Source of the DNA: Marinisporobacter balticus
GTDB taxonomy: Bacteria > Bacillota > Clostridia > Peptostreptococcales > Thermotaleaceae
Length of the DNA stretch: 64,000 bases
Reading direction: 5' to 3'
Assembly: GCF_004345705.1 (NCBI RefSeq)
Contig: NZ_SLWV01000017.1
Span: 12,352-76,351, forward strand
Below the pieces are notes generated by a model that did no database searches, had not been told where the DNA came from, and saw only the letters and a list, made by a program, of their open reading frames with translations. Every line of letters begins with the position of its first letter. The first letter of the stretch is position 1. Below are positions 28,068-36,699 of the stretch, piece by piece. The position numbers were made by a program, and so were the translations under genes.

Positions 28068-30003
28068 ATGCGTAAATATCAGAAAACTCAATTTGTATTT
28101 TCTCTACATTTGTTTTTTCTTCATAATCATCTTTTGTTCTAGGATCATTGTTTGTATCGATAAATTTTACTGGTAGTATGATCATAATTTCTGTTCCTTC
28201 TCCATATTTACTTTTCACAAAAATTTTGCCGCCATGCATTTCAACTAACGACTTAACAAGTGATAACCCAATACCACTCCCCTCATGACTTCGGCTCAAG
28301 TGAGGATCTACTTGCTTAAATCTTTCAAATATTTTTTCTTGCTGATTCTCTGGAATCCCTATTCCTGTATCTTTCACACAAATTAAAATCTCTTCATTTT
28401 TATCATGCGTATTTACTTCTATTTTATCCCCCGGTTCTGTGAATTTTACTGCATTTGAAATAAGATTCAACATAATTCTTTCGATTTTTTCTGCATCTAT
28501 AGCCATAAACCGCTCTTCTATATCTGTATCAAATATAATGTTCCTTTCTTTACTCTGGACATATTCAACAGTAGATAAAGTTACATTTTCAACAACTTCT
28601 ATGATATTTTGATTCTTTAATTTTAATTGCATAAATCCAGAATCTATTTTAGTAATATCAATTAAATTGTTTACTAACCGCAATAGCCTATAACAATTTT
28701 GCTTTATAATATTCATGTGTTTGCTAAACTTCCTACATTCAGCCATTTGACTATCATTTTTTGCATAAAGTGAAAATAATTGTGCGATTGATAGAATCAT
28801 ATTTATCGGTGTTTTTAATTCATGCGATATATTTGAAAAAAACTCTGTTTTTATTTGATCCTGGTTAATAACTTCTTCTAACGATTTTTTATTTTCATCA
28901 AGCATATGATTAAAACTATCTGAAAGTATACCAATTTCATCTTTACTTCTTATATCCGAATATACTGTTAAATCTCCCGCACTCACAGTCTCCATATAAT
29001 TCTTTAATTTATTAATAGGTTTTACTAAAGTATTTGCGACAAATAAAGATAAAATTGCACCGATTAATGAAACGATCGCGCCTATTAGCCATGATGTATA
29101 TAAAATCGGTTTAGAAGAGGCGTTCAAATCATCATGATTTGCAGTTGCTACAATATATAAATCCCAAGGTTCAAAATATATGTAATTAGCCAATTTAGAA
29201 ATCCCATCAAATTCATATTGAATAATCCCTTTCTTTTTTTTGAGAATTTCTTTCGTAAATTCAAAAGCAGATAAATTTTCTCCTTCTCTATTTGGATGAA
29301 CAAGTACATCTCCGTTAGAATTCATTATATAAACATATCCCGTTTCTCCAATTTTAATATTACTTAATGTTTTCTCAAAATAAGAATTAATGCCTTTATA
29401 TCCTAAAGCAATTGCACCGATCACATTATTATCGCTATCCAAAAGAGGTTTGTACCCTGTTACAATCCAATCTTTCCCAATTCGTTGGGTGCCATAGTAT
29501 GTTTCATTCTTAATGATCTTCTTATAAACATCAGAACGACTCGCCATGTAGGTTCCAATGATCCTTTTTCCATCTTTTGTGAGATTTGTTGTAACTCTTA
29601 TGAGTTTATTTTCTTTCAACAAAAAAACAGAAGCAATCGTACCTATGGATTCTTTTATATGATCAACAAAAGTATTATCCAAAGTTAAATTTGTATCTCC
29701 AGCGTATAAAGCTGGCAATGTAAAGTTTTCAACCTGGATTTGTTTTGTATCGTCTATTCTTATTTTCCCTAGATTATTTAATAACTCCTCTACATAGCGT
29801 AAATCCGACCATACTTTTTCTGAAAGTAGATCATTTCGAACACTCACCATATTATGAATTAATTCTACAATCCGTTCATTTTTTTCAGTCGCCTCTTGAA
29901 AAAATGCTTTTCTTGATTTATCAATAATTAAAAAGTTTAAAACGCTTACAGAAAACACAATTAATAATACATAACTAATAATTAATTTCGATTTAATGCG
30001 CAT
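28066..30003 (-). CDS. Cache-domain sensor histidine kinase (orphan)
   Basis: 645-aa membrane kinase. One N-terminal helix is followed by an extracytoplasmic double-Cache-like domain (about 30-290; IVTGYKPLLDSDNNVIGAIALGY, IGETGYVYIMNSNGDVLVHP), a second helix, HAMP, HisKA with SNISHELKTP, and an HATPase with DTGIGIPE and GSGIGLSL. Such domains sense small ligands such as carboxylates or amino acids. No response regulator is adjacent, so its partner is unknown. I chose ATG 30003 (GGGGG seven bases upstream) over TTG 30033. Confidence 0.92.
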   Translation of the reverse strand: MRIKSKLIISYVLLIVFSVSVLNFLIIDKSRKAFFQEATEKNERIVELIHNMVSVRNDLLSEKVWSDLRYVEELLNNLGKIRIDDTKQIQVENFTLPALYAGDTNLTLDNTFVDHIKESIGTIASVFLLKENKLIRVTTNLTKDGKRIIGTYMASRSDVYKKIIKNETYYGTQRIGKDWIVTGYKPLLDSDNNVIGAIALGYKGINSYFEKTLSNIKIGETGYVYIMNSNGDVLVHPNREGENLSAFEFTKEILKKKKGIIQYEFDGISKLANYIYFEPWDLYIVATANHDDLNASSKPILYTSWLIGAIVSLIGAILSLFVANTLVKPINKLKNYMETVSAGDLTVYSDIRSKDEIGILSDSFNHMLDENKKSLEEVINQDQIKTEFFSNISHELKTPINMILSIAQLFSLYAKNDSQMAECRKFSKHMNIIKQNCYRLLRLVNNLIDITKIDSGFMQLKLKNQNIIEVVENVTLSTVEYVQSKERNIIFDTDIEERFMAIDAEKIERIMLNLISNAVKFTEPGDKIEVNTHDKNEEILICVKDTGIGIPENQQEKIFERFKQVDPHLSRSHEGSGIGLSLVKSLVEMHGGKIFVKSKYGEGTEIMIILPVKFIDTNNDPRTKDDYEEKTNVEKIQIEFSDIYA

Positions 30004-30244
30004 AGCTAAACCCCCGTCTTTTTCTATACCCAATATATAATTTTGAAAACAAGTGAATCCTATTAGATTTAATCTATTATTTCTAAAATTCTATGTTTTT
30101 TTATAAATTCCTCTTTTATTCGATAAATTACTTACAGTACGCCTACGCATTTCAACTATTTAAATACAAATTTTTTAAAATAACACTCGAAAAAGTGATA
30201 AAATAAACTAAAAGCATCTAAAGTAAAAAAGGGAGGTTCAGCGA

Positions 30245-30751
30245 ATGAAAAGGTATCATATTTATTATCAATCTCCAATAGGGATATTAGAAATTTCAAG
30301 TACAAAGAAAAGTATTTTGTCTGTCGACTTTGTTGAACAAGAAGAAAAGAGTTTAGATATTCCACCGATTCTAAAAAAAACATCTATTCAGTTAGATGAA
30401 TATTTCAAAGGAAAAAGAAAAACCTTTGACTTAAACTTATCTATACAAGGAACAGCTTTCCAAAAACAGGTATGGGATTATTTAACAAATATTGATTATG
30501 GAAACGTCGTCTCTTACAAAGACGTAGCAAAAGCGATCAGAAATGAAAAAGCAGTCCGCGCAGTAGGAAATGCAAACAACAAAAATAAAATTGCTATCAT
30601 CATTCCCTGTCATAGAGTCATTGGAAGCAATGGAAAATTGACAGGATACGCGGGTGGTATTTGGAGAAAAGAATGGTTGCTCAAACATGAACAAACATTC
30701 CACAGTTCGCCCATCAAAGGTAACCGTCAATGCTTTTTCTTCCATACTTGA
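30245..30751 (+). CDS. ogt: Methylated-DNA--[protein]-cysteine S-methyltransferase
   Basis: 168-aa suicide repair enzyme that removes methyl from O6-methylguanine. The active-site motif IPCHRV holds C122, and the preceding AVRAVGNANNKN helix and the GYAGG loop are present. The last 17 residues (from about 151) go past the usual family end and are read from sequence that, on the other strand, belongs to a recD2 remnant. The tail is therefore probably acquired read-through rather than functional. Start behind GGGAGG. Confidence 0.94.
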   Translation: MKRYHIYYQSPIGILEISSTKKSILSVDFVEQEEKSLDIPPILKKTSIQLDEYFKGKRKTFDLNLSIQGTAFQKQVWDYLTNIDYGNVVSYKDVAKAIRNEKAVRAVGNANNKNKIAIIIPCHRVIGSNGKLTGYAGGIWRKEWLLKHEQTFHSSPIKGNRQCFFFHT

Positions 30752-31010
30752 TAGAAGATATGAAACCTGTATCTCCGTTAAATACTTCTTTATCGTAGTT
30801 ATTACATATTTGCATTACTTTATCATGCAATCTATATTCTGTTGCGCCTCTTTGTAAGCACAATGTATTTTAAATTTCTTTTTCTGATGCCAAGTGGCTT
30901 AAGGTTAGTATAATTAATGTTCTTTATTTCTTTTTGATCTTTCCATGCATTCTTTATCTTTTCTATTCTTTTTTTACCAATTCCTTTAGTCTCAAATTCA
31001 ATATTATAGA
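30716..31010 (-). pseudogene. recD2: Remnant of recD2 (RecD-like DNA helicase)
   Basis: Two fragments in one order on the minus strand look like RecD2. First, near 31003-30921, EFETKGIGKKRIEKIKNAWK resembles the helix-hairpin-helix region. Then, near 30850-30716, YRLHDKVMQICNNYDKEVFN followed by GDTGFIS resembles the SH3-like region near the C-terminus, where intact proteins read DKVMQ..NNY.KEVFNGD. The several hundred residues between, including the helicase core, are missing. The fragment ends inside the ogt 3' end. I infer a large internal deletion; similarity is recalled, not computed. Confidence 0.72.
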
Positions 31011-31192
31011 CATCTTAAAACAAAACCATTCAAATATAAAAATATTATAGGATTCTTATGCAATTAAAAAAATTGGATTTCCCCATAAAATGTTGTGTAG
31101 AACACAGAAAATTAAAAATGTTTTATTTATACTTATAAGTGAATAGGCCTATCAAAATATAACATTTTTTTGCATAAAGGAGGATTTCAAAT

Positions 31193-31459
31193 ATGATCAA
31201 GCTTGTTGGTGTACTTATCATATTAATTGGATTTAAGAAAAAGTATAATACCATTGCCGTTGTCTTAGTAGCAGGAATTCTCGGTCTTACTGCAGGGTAT
31301 TGTGGTACACTGATGACACCAATGGCTGCTAATTTTAATATTCTTCCTGCTGCTATACTAGATATGAAAAATAAAAACAAAGTACTATTATCACAATTTC
31401 CAGTGGCATTCTCGCTATTACTCACCCATATTTTCCTAATGTATTTCTGGGCATTTTAA
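31193..31459 (+). pseudogene. In-frame DUF969/DUF979 deletion chimera
   Basis: The 88-aa frame begins like a DUF969 protein (MIKLVGVLIILIGF, then YNTIAVVLVAGI) and ends like a DUF979 protein (GTLMTPMAANFNILPAAILD to the final LMYFWAF). DUF969 and DUF979 are normally two adjacent membrane-protein genes of roughly 230 and 310 residues preceding pcp. The simplest reading is one deletion that removed the end of the first gene and most of the second, leaving a fused frame. Ribosome binding site (AAAGGAGG) and start are intact, so a short membrane peptide may still be made, but transport function is unlikely. Confidence 0.75.
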
Positions 31460-31482
31460 CTAATCAATAAGGAGTTGCTCGA

Positions 31483-32124
31483 ATGAAAGTACTAATAACT
31501 GGATTTACTCCTTTTGGAGGAGAAAAAATAAATCCATCTTTTGAAGCAGTAAAACGATTAGATGATACAATTGGTTCTGTAACCATTATTAAAAAAGAAA
31601 TTCCAACAGTTTTTAAAAAATCTATTCAAATGCTCGAAAAATACATCCAAGAAGAAAAACCAGACGCAGTTATATGTGTAGGTCAAGCTGGCGGACGTTT
31701 TGAAATGAGTATTGAAAGAGTTGCAATCAATCTAGATGACGCACGAATTCCTGACAATGAAAAAAATCAACCTATAGACCAGCCTGTATTTGAAGATGGT
31801 GAAAATGCTTATTTTTCAAACCTTCCTCTAAAAGCAATGGCAAAAAAAATACAAGAAAATCATATTCCAGCTGTGGTTTCTAATACCGCAGGTACCTTTG
31901 TATGTAATCATTTGATGTATGGTTTGATGTATCTTATTCATAAAAAATATACGAATATAAAAGGTGGTTTTATCCACGTTCCATACATTCCTGATCAGAT
32001 TTTAGAGAAAAAAGGGGTACCTTATATGACGCTTGAAGAAATTATCAAAGCGTTAACTTGTGCCATTGAAGCCCTTGTAGAAAATGATACGGATATAAAA
32101 ATAACCCTCGGGGAAATTTGTTAA
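31483..32124 (+). CDS. pcp: Pyroglutamyl-peptidase I
   Basis: 213-aa cytosolic cysteine peptidase releasing N-terminal pyroglutamate. The catalytic triad is E79 (IERVAIN), C141 (GTFVCNHLMY) and H165 (GFIHVPYIP). The N-terminal TGFTPFGG is typical, and length is normal. It follows the DUF969/DUF979 chimera by 23 bases, the residue of the usual DUF969-DUF979-pcp operon, and remains intact although its partner transporter is lost. Confidence 0.96.
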   Translation: MKVLITGFTPFGGEKINPSFEAVKRLDDTIGSVTIIKKEIPTVFKKSIQMLEKYIQEEKPDAVICVGQAGGRFEMSIERVAINLDDARIPDNEKNQPIDQPVFEDGENAYFSNLPLKAMAKKIQENHIPAVVSNTAGTFVCNHLMYGLMYLIHKKYTNIKGGFIHVPYIPDQILEKKGVPYMTLEEIIKALTCAIEALVENDTDIKITLGEIC

Positions 32125-32136
32125 AAAATCTACCTT

Positions 32137-32192
32137 CCCCCAAATATGAAAACAATGCTATAATATATAAAAATAGCATCAAATTTTGGGGG
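32137..32192 (+). promoter_or_regulatory. Nested inverted repeat covering the ribosome binding site of the Crp/Fnr gene
   Basis: CCCCCAAA (32137-32144) can pair with TTTGGGGG (32185-32192), and inside it ATGCTAT (32155-32161) pairs with ATAGCAT (32173-32179). The 3' outer arm is the ribosome binding site of the gene starting at 32200. A TATAAT lies at 32159-32164. It could be an operator, a ribosome-binding-site-masking hairpin, or partly a pcp terminator. Confidence 0.6.
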
Positions 32193-32199
32193 AGTTTAC

Positions 32200-32886
32200 A
32201 TGTTCAAAGAATTATTTGATAAAACACTTCAAGATGAAATGACTTCTTTTTTTATCAATCACTTATCAACGCTTGGCACAAAGCACCACCTCGATAAAGG
32301 TCATGAGATAAATCATGACAATGCAGACAACATCTATATTGTGGTAAGTGGTTATTTAAAAGAAGTTTTATATAGTACGGATGGAAATGAAATTTGTTTT
32401 TTCAGACTCCCAAACGGAACCATCTTTGGAGAAATGGATTACTTTGATGGCTATCGAACTTGTGTCATCGTAAAAGCCTTAGAAAATAGTGTGCTCTCAA
32501 TCGTCAATCGAGACATTTTAGAAAAAGAATTAAATAAAAATCCTAAGATCTATGTTTATTTTCTTCATAGTATTATCAGAAAATACAGACTTATCATGTT
32601 AAAAATAGCTGATGATGCTTTTAATGATTCATTAGGTAAAATGGCCAGTACCCTTTTAAGATTTACTGCACTTCAAGAAGGTTCTTTAAAAGAGCCTGTC
32701 TTCATTGATAAAAAATATATTCCAACCCATGAAGAATTGGCTAAATATCTAAACTGTTCTAGAACGACTGTAACTAACGGATTAAATTATTTCAAAGAAC
32801 AAAATTATATTGATATTAAAAACAAAACCATTATAATCAATGACTGCGAAGGATTAAAAAAACATGTGAAATCCATCTATGATTAA
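32200..32886 (+). CDS. Crp/Fnr-family transcriptional regulator
   Basis: 228-aa regulator with an N-terminal cyclic-nucleotide-binding-like beta-roll (IYIVVSGYLKEVLYSTDGNE, NGTIFGEMDYFDG), a long dimer helix and a C-terminal winged helix-turn-helix (PTHEELAKYLNCSRTTVTNG). It lacks the N-terminal cysteine cluster of Fnr, so it is unlikely to sense oxygen through an Fe-S cluster. Targets and ligand are unknown. Its leader contains a strong inverted repeat that may allow autoregulation. Confidence 0.9.
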   Translation: MFKELFDKTLQDEMTSFFINHLSTLGTKHHLDKGHEINHDNADNIYIVVSGYLKEVLYSTDGNEICFFRLPNGTIFGEMDYFDGYRTCVIVKALENSVLSIVNRDILEKELNKNPKIYVYFLHSIIRKYRLIMLKIADDAFNDSLGKMASTLLRFTALQEGSLKEPVFIDKKYIPTHEELAKYLNCSRTTVTNGLNYFKEQNYIDIKNKTIIINDCEGLKKHVKSIYD

Positions 32887-33120
32887 AGCCCTCCTCATGT
32901 GAACGATGCTGATATTTAATTTCTTTTTGATTTGTTTACATTTTTATTTGTTTATGTATTGAATAGACATTATTCATATATAAAACAATAATACTAAACT
33001 ACTTTGCCACCTTGTACTCTTCCCATAAGCAACTACCTTAAATAACTTTATCCATTCTTCAAATTATGCACATACTGAATGAAATACAAGTAAATGTAGT
33101 TACATATATTTCAACCTTCA

Positions 33121-33164
33121 CCCAACAAAAAAACTGATCTAAATAAGACCAGTTTTTTGTTGGG
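33121..33164. terminator. Bidirectional terminator
   Basis: CCCAACAAAAAAACTG and CAGTTTTTTGTTGGG form a long stem with a short loop between the convergent Crp/Fnr and glycosylase genes. The region 32887-33120 upstream shows no gene. Confidence 0.85.
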
Positions 33165-33179
33165 GGTGGCTATATCGTC

Positions 33180-33665
33180 TTACACTAAGTTTTTTATACG
33201 TTCCCACGCTTTGATCTTTTCTTCTAGCCGTTGCGTATTTGCGGGGCTAGTGGATGGTAGTTGAAAATATTCCAAATTAGATTTGAGATCAAACCCAACA
33301 TATTTTTTGAAAGAATGATATGCTTTCGTTCCATTAAAAGATACATATTTTAAATTAGGATACCTATTGAAGAAACCCTCAAAATCATTTGCTGTTTCAT
33401 TTTTAATTTTAGAATCTAAACTTCCTTCTCTTTCACAGTTCTTTAATACATCCCAAAGTGCGATATTATGTTTAAGAAGAAAACTTTTTTTCTCATTATA
33501 ATCATCACTTAACACCTCACCAAAAATGAGATAGATCATTTTCCAAAACTGATTTCTTTTAAACGCATAATACTGTTGTTGTTTTAAAGATTCTTCTCCA
33601 GGCATAGAACCTAAAATAACAAGTTTGCATTGACTATCTACTATCGGCTCAAAACAACGAATCAT
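33180..33665 (-). CDS. DNA-deoxyinosine (hypoxanthine) glycosylase, uracil-DNA glycosylase superfamily
   Basis: 161-aa base-excision repair enzyme of the hypoxanthine-DNA glycosylase branch. The N-terminal GSMPGEESLKQQQYYAFKRNQFW and the later LWDVLKNCEREGSLDSKI match that subgroup, and SFNGTKAYHSFKKY and the LPSTSPAN loop are also present. Length is normal. It is a single gene with GGAGG before ATG 33665. Confidence 0.88.
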   Translation of the reverse strand: MIRCFEPIVDSQCKLVILGSMPGEESLKQQQYYAFKRNQFWKMIYLIFGEVLSDDYNEKKSFLLKHNIALWDVLKNCEREGSLDSKIKNETANDFEGFFNRYPNLKYVSFNGTKAYHSFKKYVGFDLKSNLEYFQLPSTSPANTQRLEEKIKAWERIKNLV

Positions 33666-33881
33666 CTATTCACCTCCACATTTAATTCAAATCTAGCCAT
33701 TTTTTTAAAGTAATTATTTTTCTTTTTTCATGATATAATTATTTCAAAAAATACATACCCATTATATCATTGTTTAAAATACAATATGATTTTGCATAAA
33801 ATACCTGTCATAGGTATCTTTATATTATTTCATTAAATACGTATGTGTATTTAATTTTCTTCAAAGTTTTATACAAAATCA

Positions 33882-33916
33882 AAAAAATCATCTACACGCA
33901 AGTAGACGATTTTTTT
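33882..33916 (-). terminator. Terminator of the glsA/AGCS operon
   Basis: TCTAC/GTAGA stem with AATC/GATT extension and a long T run on the minus strand, 20 bases beyond the symporter stop. Confidence 0.85.
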
Positions 33917-33935
33917 CTTTAATCCCGCTATTATT

Positions 33936-35369
33936 TTAAGCTTTTTTAAACGCTGCTTTGCTTGACGTTTCCCAACATTCAACATTTTTAAGTCCAGGAA
34001 TACTATCTGCATAAAATACAGGATCTTTTCCTTCTTTCTTTTGTTTTGCATAGTCCTTTAAGGCTGCAAAAGCAATTTTTCCAAGCATTGCAATAGCAAT
34101 TAAGTTAATAAGTGCCATCATTCCCATAAATAGATCTGCCATGTCCCAAACGATTTGGATTGAAGATACAGAACCCCATAAAACCATTAGCGATACAGCT
34201 GTTCTATATGCAAATAACCATACTTTACTTCCATTCATAAACTCAATATTTGATTCTCCATAATAGTAATTTCCAACAATAGAGCTAAATGCAAAAAGTA
34301 AAATACAAAAAGCAACAAATGTATTTGCCCAACCCCCAACTTGAGAACTCAAAGCTGTTTGTGTAAGCTGAATCCCTGTTAAATCTCCGGTTTTGTAAGC
34401 ACCAGATAATAAAACAACAAACGCAGTCGCACTACAGATTAATAATGTATCTGTAAACACCCCTAAAGTTTGAATCAAACCTTGCTTTACAGGATGTGTT
34501 ACTTCTGCTGTTGCAGCAGCATTTGGGGCACTTCCCATACCTGCTTCATTTGAAAATAGTCCTCTTTTAATCCCTTGCATAAGGGCTACACCCATTCCTC
34601 CACCCACAGCTTGCTTCACTCCGAATGCACTGCCAATAATAAGCTTAAAGATTGCTGGAACTGCCGAAATATTTTTAATGATTACAAATGCAGCAACCAA
34701 TACATACGCTGTAGCCATAATGGGTACAATTACTTCAGCAACCTTTGCAATTCTTTTCACGCCTCCAAAAATGACAATTGCTGTAATTGCCATTAATACA
34801 AATCCTACTATCAATCTACTAATGCCAAACGCTTCTTCGAATGCAATTGTAATCGTATTTGCTTGTGCTGCATTGAATACAAGTCCAAAACATAATGTGA
34901 TTAGAACAGAAAATAAAAGCCCCATCCATTTCATCCCCAAAGCTTTTTCCATATAGTATGCAGGTCCACCACGATACCCGTCTTTATCTGGTACTTTATA
35001 GATCTGTGCTAAAGTACTTTCAACAAAACTTGATCCAGCGCCAATTAAAGCAATTAACCACATCCAAAATACTGCTCCAGGTCCTCCAACAGATACAGCA
35101 ATGGCTACCCCTGCAAGATTTCCAGTTCCAACACGAGATGCCGTACTGATACAGAAAGCTTGAAAAGAAGAAATCCCCTTTTTTTCTTTTGAACTAACGG
35201 CTTCACTTGCACCTTCTGTAAGAAGTTTAAACATTTCTCCAAAAAATCTAAATTGTACAAAATTTGTTCGAATCGTAAAATAAGTCCCAAGTCCAATAAG
35301 CATAACGATAAGTATACGAGACCATAGCCACGTATTACCTATTCCAACTATTGTTGCTAAAAACTCCAT
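33936..35369 (-). CDS. Alanine/glycine:cation symporter family (AGCS) amino acid carrier
   Basis: 477-aa sodium-coupled amino acid importer with about ten to eleven helices. Family blocks include FWMWLIALIGAGSSFVESTLAQIYK, the GGPAYYMEKALG segment and GLFSNEAGMGSAPNAAATAEV. It lies 75 bases after glsA on the same strand, which suggests glutamine as substrate, because glutaminase would act on the imported amino acid. The specificity is inferred from this pairing only. Confidence 0.92.
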   Translation of the reverse strand: MEFLATIVGIGNTWLWSRILIVMLIGLGTYFTIRTNFVQFRFFGEMFKLLTEGASEAVSSKEKKGISSFQAFCISTASRVGTGNLAGVAIAVSVGGPGAVFWMWLIALIGAGSSFVESTLAQIYKVPDKDGYRGGPAYYMEKALGMKWMGLLFSVLITLCFGLVFNAAQANTITIAFEEAFGISRLIVGFVLMAITAIVIFGGVKRIAKVAEVIVPIMATAYVLVAAFVIIKNISAVPAIFKLIIGSAFGVKQAVGGGMGVALMQGIKRGLFSNEAGMGSAPNAAATAEVTHPVKQGLIQTLGVFTDTLLICSATAFVVLLSGAYKTGDLTGIQLTQTALSSQVGGWANTFVAFCILLFAFSSIVGNYYYGESNIEFMNGSKVWLFAYRTAVSLMVLWGSVSSIQIVWDMADLFMGMMALINLIAIAMLGKIAFAALKDYAKQKKEGKDPVFYADSIPGLKNVECWETSSKAAFKKA

Positions 35370-35444
35370 GAATAAAACACACCCCTTTAAAATAATTTTA
35401 TTTTATATCCCATATAAATTTATAGGTTTTTAAAATCTTTTGCT

Positions 35445-36362
35445 TTAAAATATATTCATCTCTAATTTTTTTGACAATTCTTCCAAAACCTTTGTTCCAG
35501 CAATACTGTTTCCACTTTCATCTAGTGATGGTCCTACTACTGCAATCCCCATTCGTTTTGGAACAACAGTCATAATACATCCCCCAACACCACTCTTAGC
35601 AGGTGCACCAACTTTTACTGCAAATTCTCCTGATGCATTATATAAGCCACAAGTCATCATGATCGCTTGTACAATTTGGTTTACTTCTTTAGGAATCATC
35701 CTCTCATTGGACCAAGGAGCAACCCCTTCATTTGCAATAACAGAAGCAATTCTTGCAATATCTTTTACCGTAACCTCAATAGAACATAATTTAAAATAAG
35801 CATCTAATACATCTTCTACATCTCTTTCAATAATATTTGCACCCTTTAAATAATAAGCAATGGCTCGATTTGTATTCCCTGTTAATTTCTCGGATTGATA
35901 AACCTGATAATTCACTTGGATCTCTTGATTATTTGCCATTTTTTTCAGCATCTCTTGTACGCGTTCAAACTTCTCAATCCCATTATCCCCAGCAACCAAC
36001 GATATGCAAGCGATTGCCCCTGCATTGATAAATGGGTTTAATGGCTTATGAGAATTTCTCGTTTCTAGCTTTACAATAGAGTTAAATGAGTCAGCAGAAG
36101 CTTCTGCACCTACTTTTGAAAATACCTTTTCTTTTCCTTTATCTATCAATGCACAAATCAAAGTAAGGACTTTTGAAACACTTTGAATAGTGAATTTTGT
36201 TTCAAAATCTCCTGCATAAAATTCATTGCATTCTACATCCATAACATGAATCCCTAAAGCATCCCCATTCGCCTTTGCGAGCTCAGGTATATAAGAAGCT
36301 ACCGTTCCTTGTTTTGTCCAAATCCTATTGTTTTCAACGACTGCATTCAATAATTTTTCCAT
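35445..36362 (-). CDS. glsA: Glutaminase A
   Basis: 305-aa serine-dependent beta-lactamase-like glutaminase converting glutamine to glutamate and ammonia. The catalytic SxxK is in FTIQSVSKVL (S64, K67), and NPFINAGAIA, KSGVGGCIM and the lid tyrosine region (GLYNASGEFA) are conserved. Normal length. Start ATG 36362 with GGGAG upstream. It is probably cotranscribed with the AGCS carrier. A cluster of three direct repeats lies 160-220 bases upstream. Confidence 0.95.
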   Translation of the reverse strand: MEKLLNAVVENNRIWTKQGTVASYIPELAKANGDALGIHVMDVECNEFYAGDFETKFTIQSVSKVLTLICALIDKGKEKVFSKVGAEASADSFNSIVKLETRNSHKPLNPFINAGAIACISLVAGDNGIEKFERVQEMLKKMANNQEIQVNYQVYQSEKLTGNTNRAIAYYLKGANIIERDVEDVLDAYFKLCSIEVTVKDIARIASVIANEGVAPWSNERMIPKEVNQIVQAIMMTCGLYNASGEFAVKVGAPAKSGVGGCIMTVVPKRMGIAVVGPSLDESGNSIAGTKVLEELSKKLEMNIF

Positions 36363-36524
36363 TATTATTCACTCCCTAGAGGTTCCTCTTTCTATCTTTT
36401 ATGAAGGTTTTATCCTATGAACTCATTTAATACGCAATTTCCATGCCAATAAAAGATTCGAAGATGCATAATATAATCGTTGGATATGCTTCTTTTTAAA
36501 TTTTTTAAAAACTTAGCAAAAACA

Positions 36525-36590
36525 TTTTCGTGCGAAACCGCACATTATTTGTTCGTTTTCGCACGTTATGATCGATTTCGCACACTTATT
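36525..36590 (+). repeat. Three short direct repeats, CGNNNYCGCAC type
   Basis: CGAAACCGCAC, CGTTTTCGCAC and CGATTTCGCAC occur with CGCAC at 36539-36543, 36560-36564 and 36579-36583, so about two helical turns apart. The first also sits in the near palindrome TTTCGTGCGAAA. They stand out as GC-rich in AT-rich DNA and could be an operator array upstream of glsA. The rest of 36363-36699 holds only the hisD terminator; the 94-codon plus-strand frame there looks non-coding. Confidence 0.55.
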
Positions 36591-36641
36591 CAAAATGAAA
36601 TAGAAGCAGAAAAACGCTATCAATCTGCAAGTGATATGATT

Positions 36642-36685
36642 AAGAAAAGTCTACCTTTAAAGTCTTCTAAAAGTAAACTTTTTTA
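36642..36685 (-). terminator. Terminator of hisD
   Basis: AGTCTACCTTTA (36649-36660) pairs with TAAAAGTAAACT (36668-36679) with two G-U pairs, followed by a T-rich tract on the minus strand, just past the hisD stop. Confidence 0.75.
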
Positions 36686-36699
36686 TAATATATTTATAT

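Noticed and set aside
28066..30033. Longer start (TTG 30033) for the Cache kinase
   Set aside because: ATG 30003 has a G-rich ribosome binding site at good spacing and starts directly before the first membrane helix.
30654..30857. 67-codon plus-strand frame past ogt
   Set aside because: Overlaps ogt out of frame and is antisense to the recD2 remnant; no ribosome binding site.
33869..34051. Small minus-strand frame after the AGCS gene
   Set aside because: It is mostly an out-of-frame reading of the symporter 3' end and crosses its terminator.
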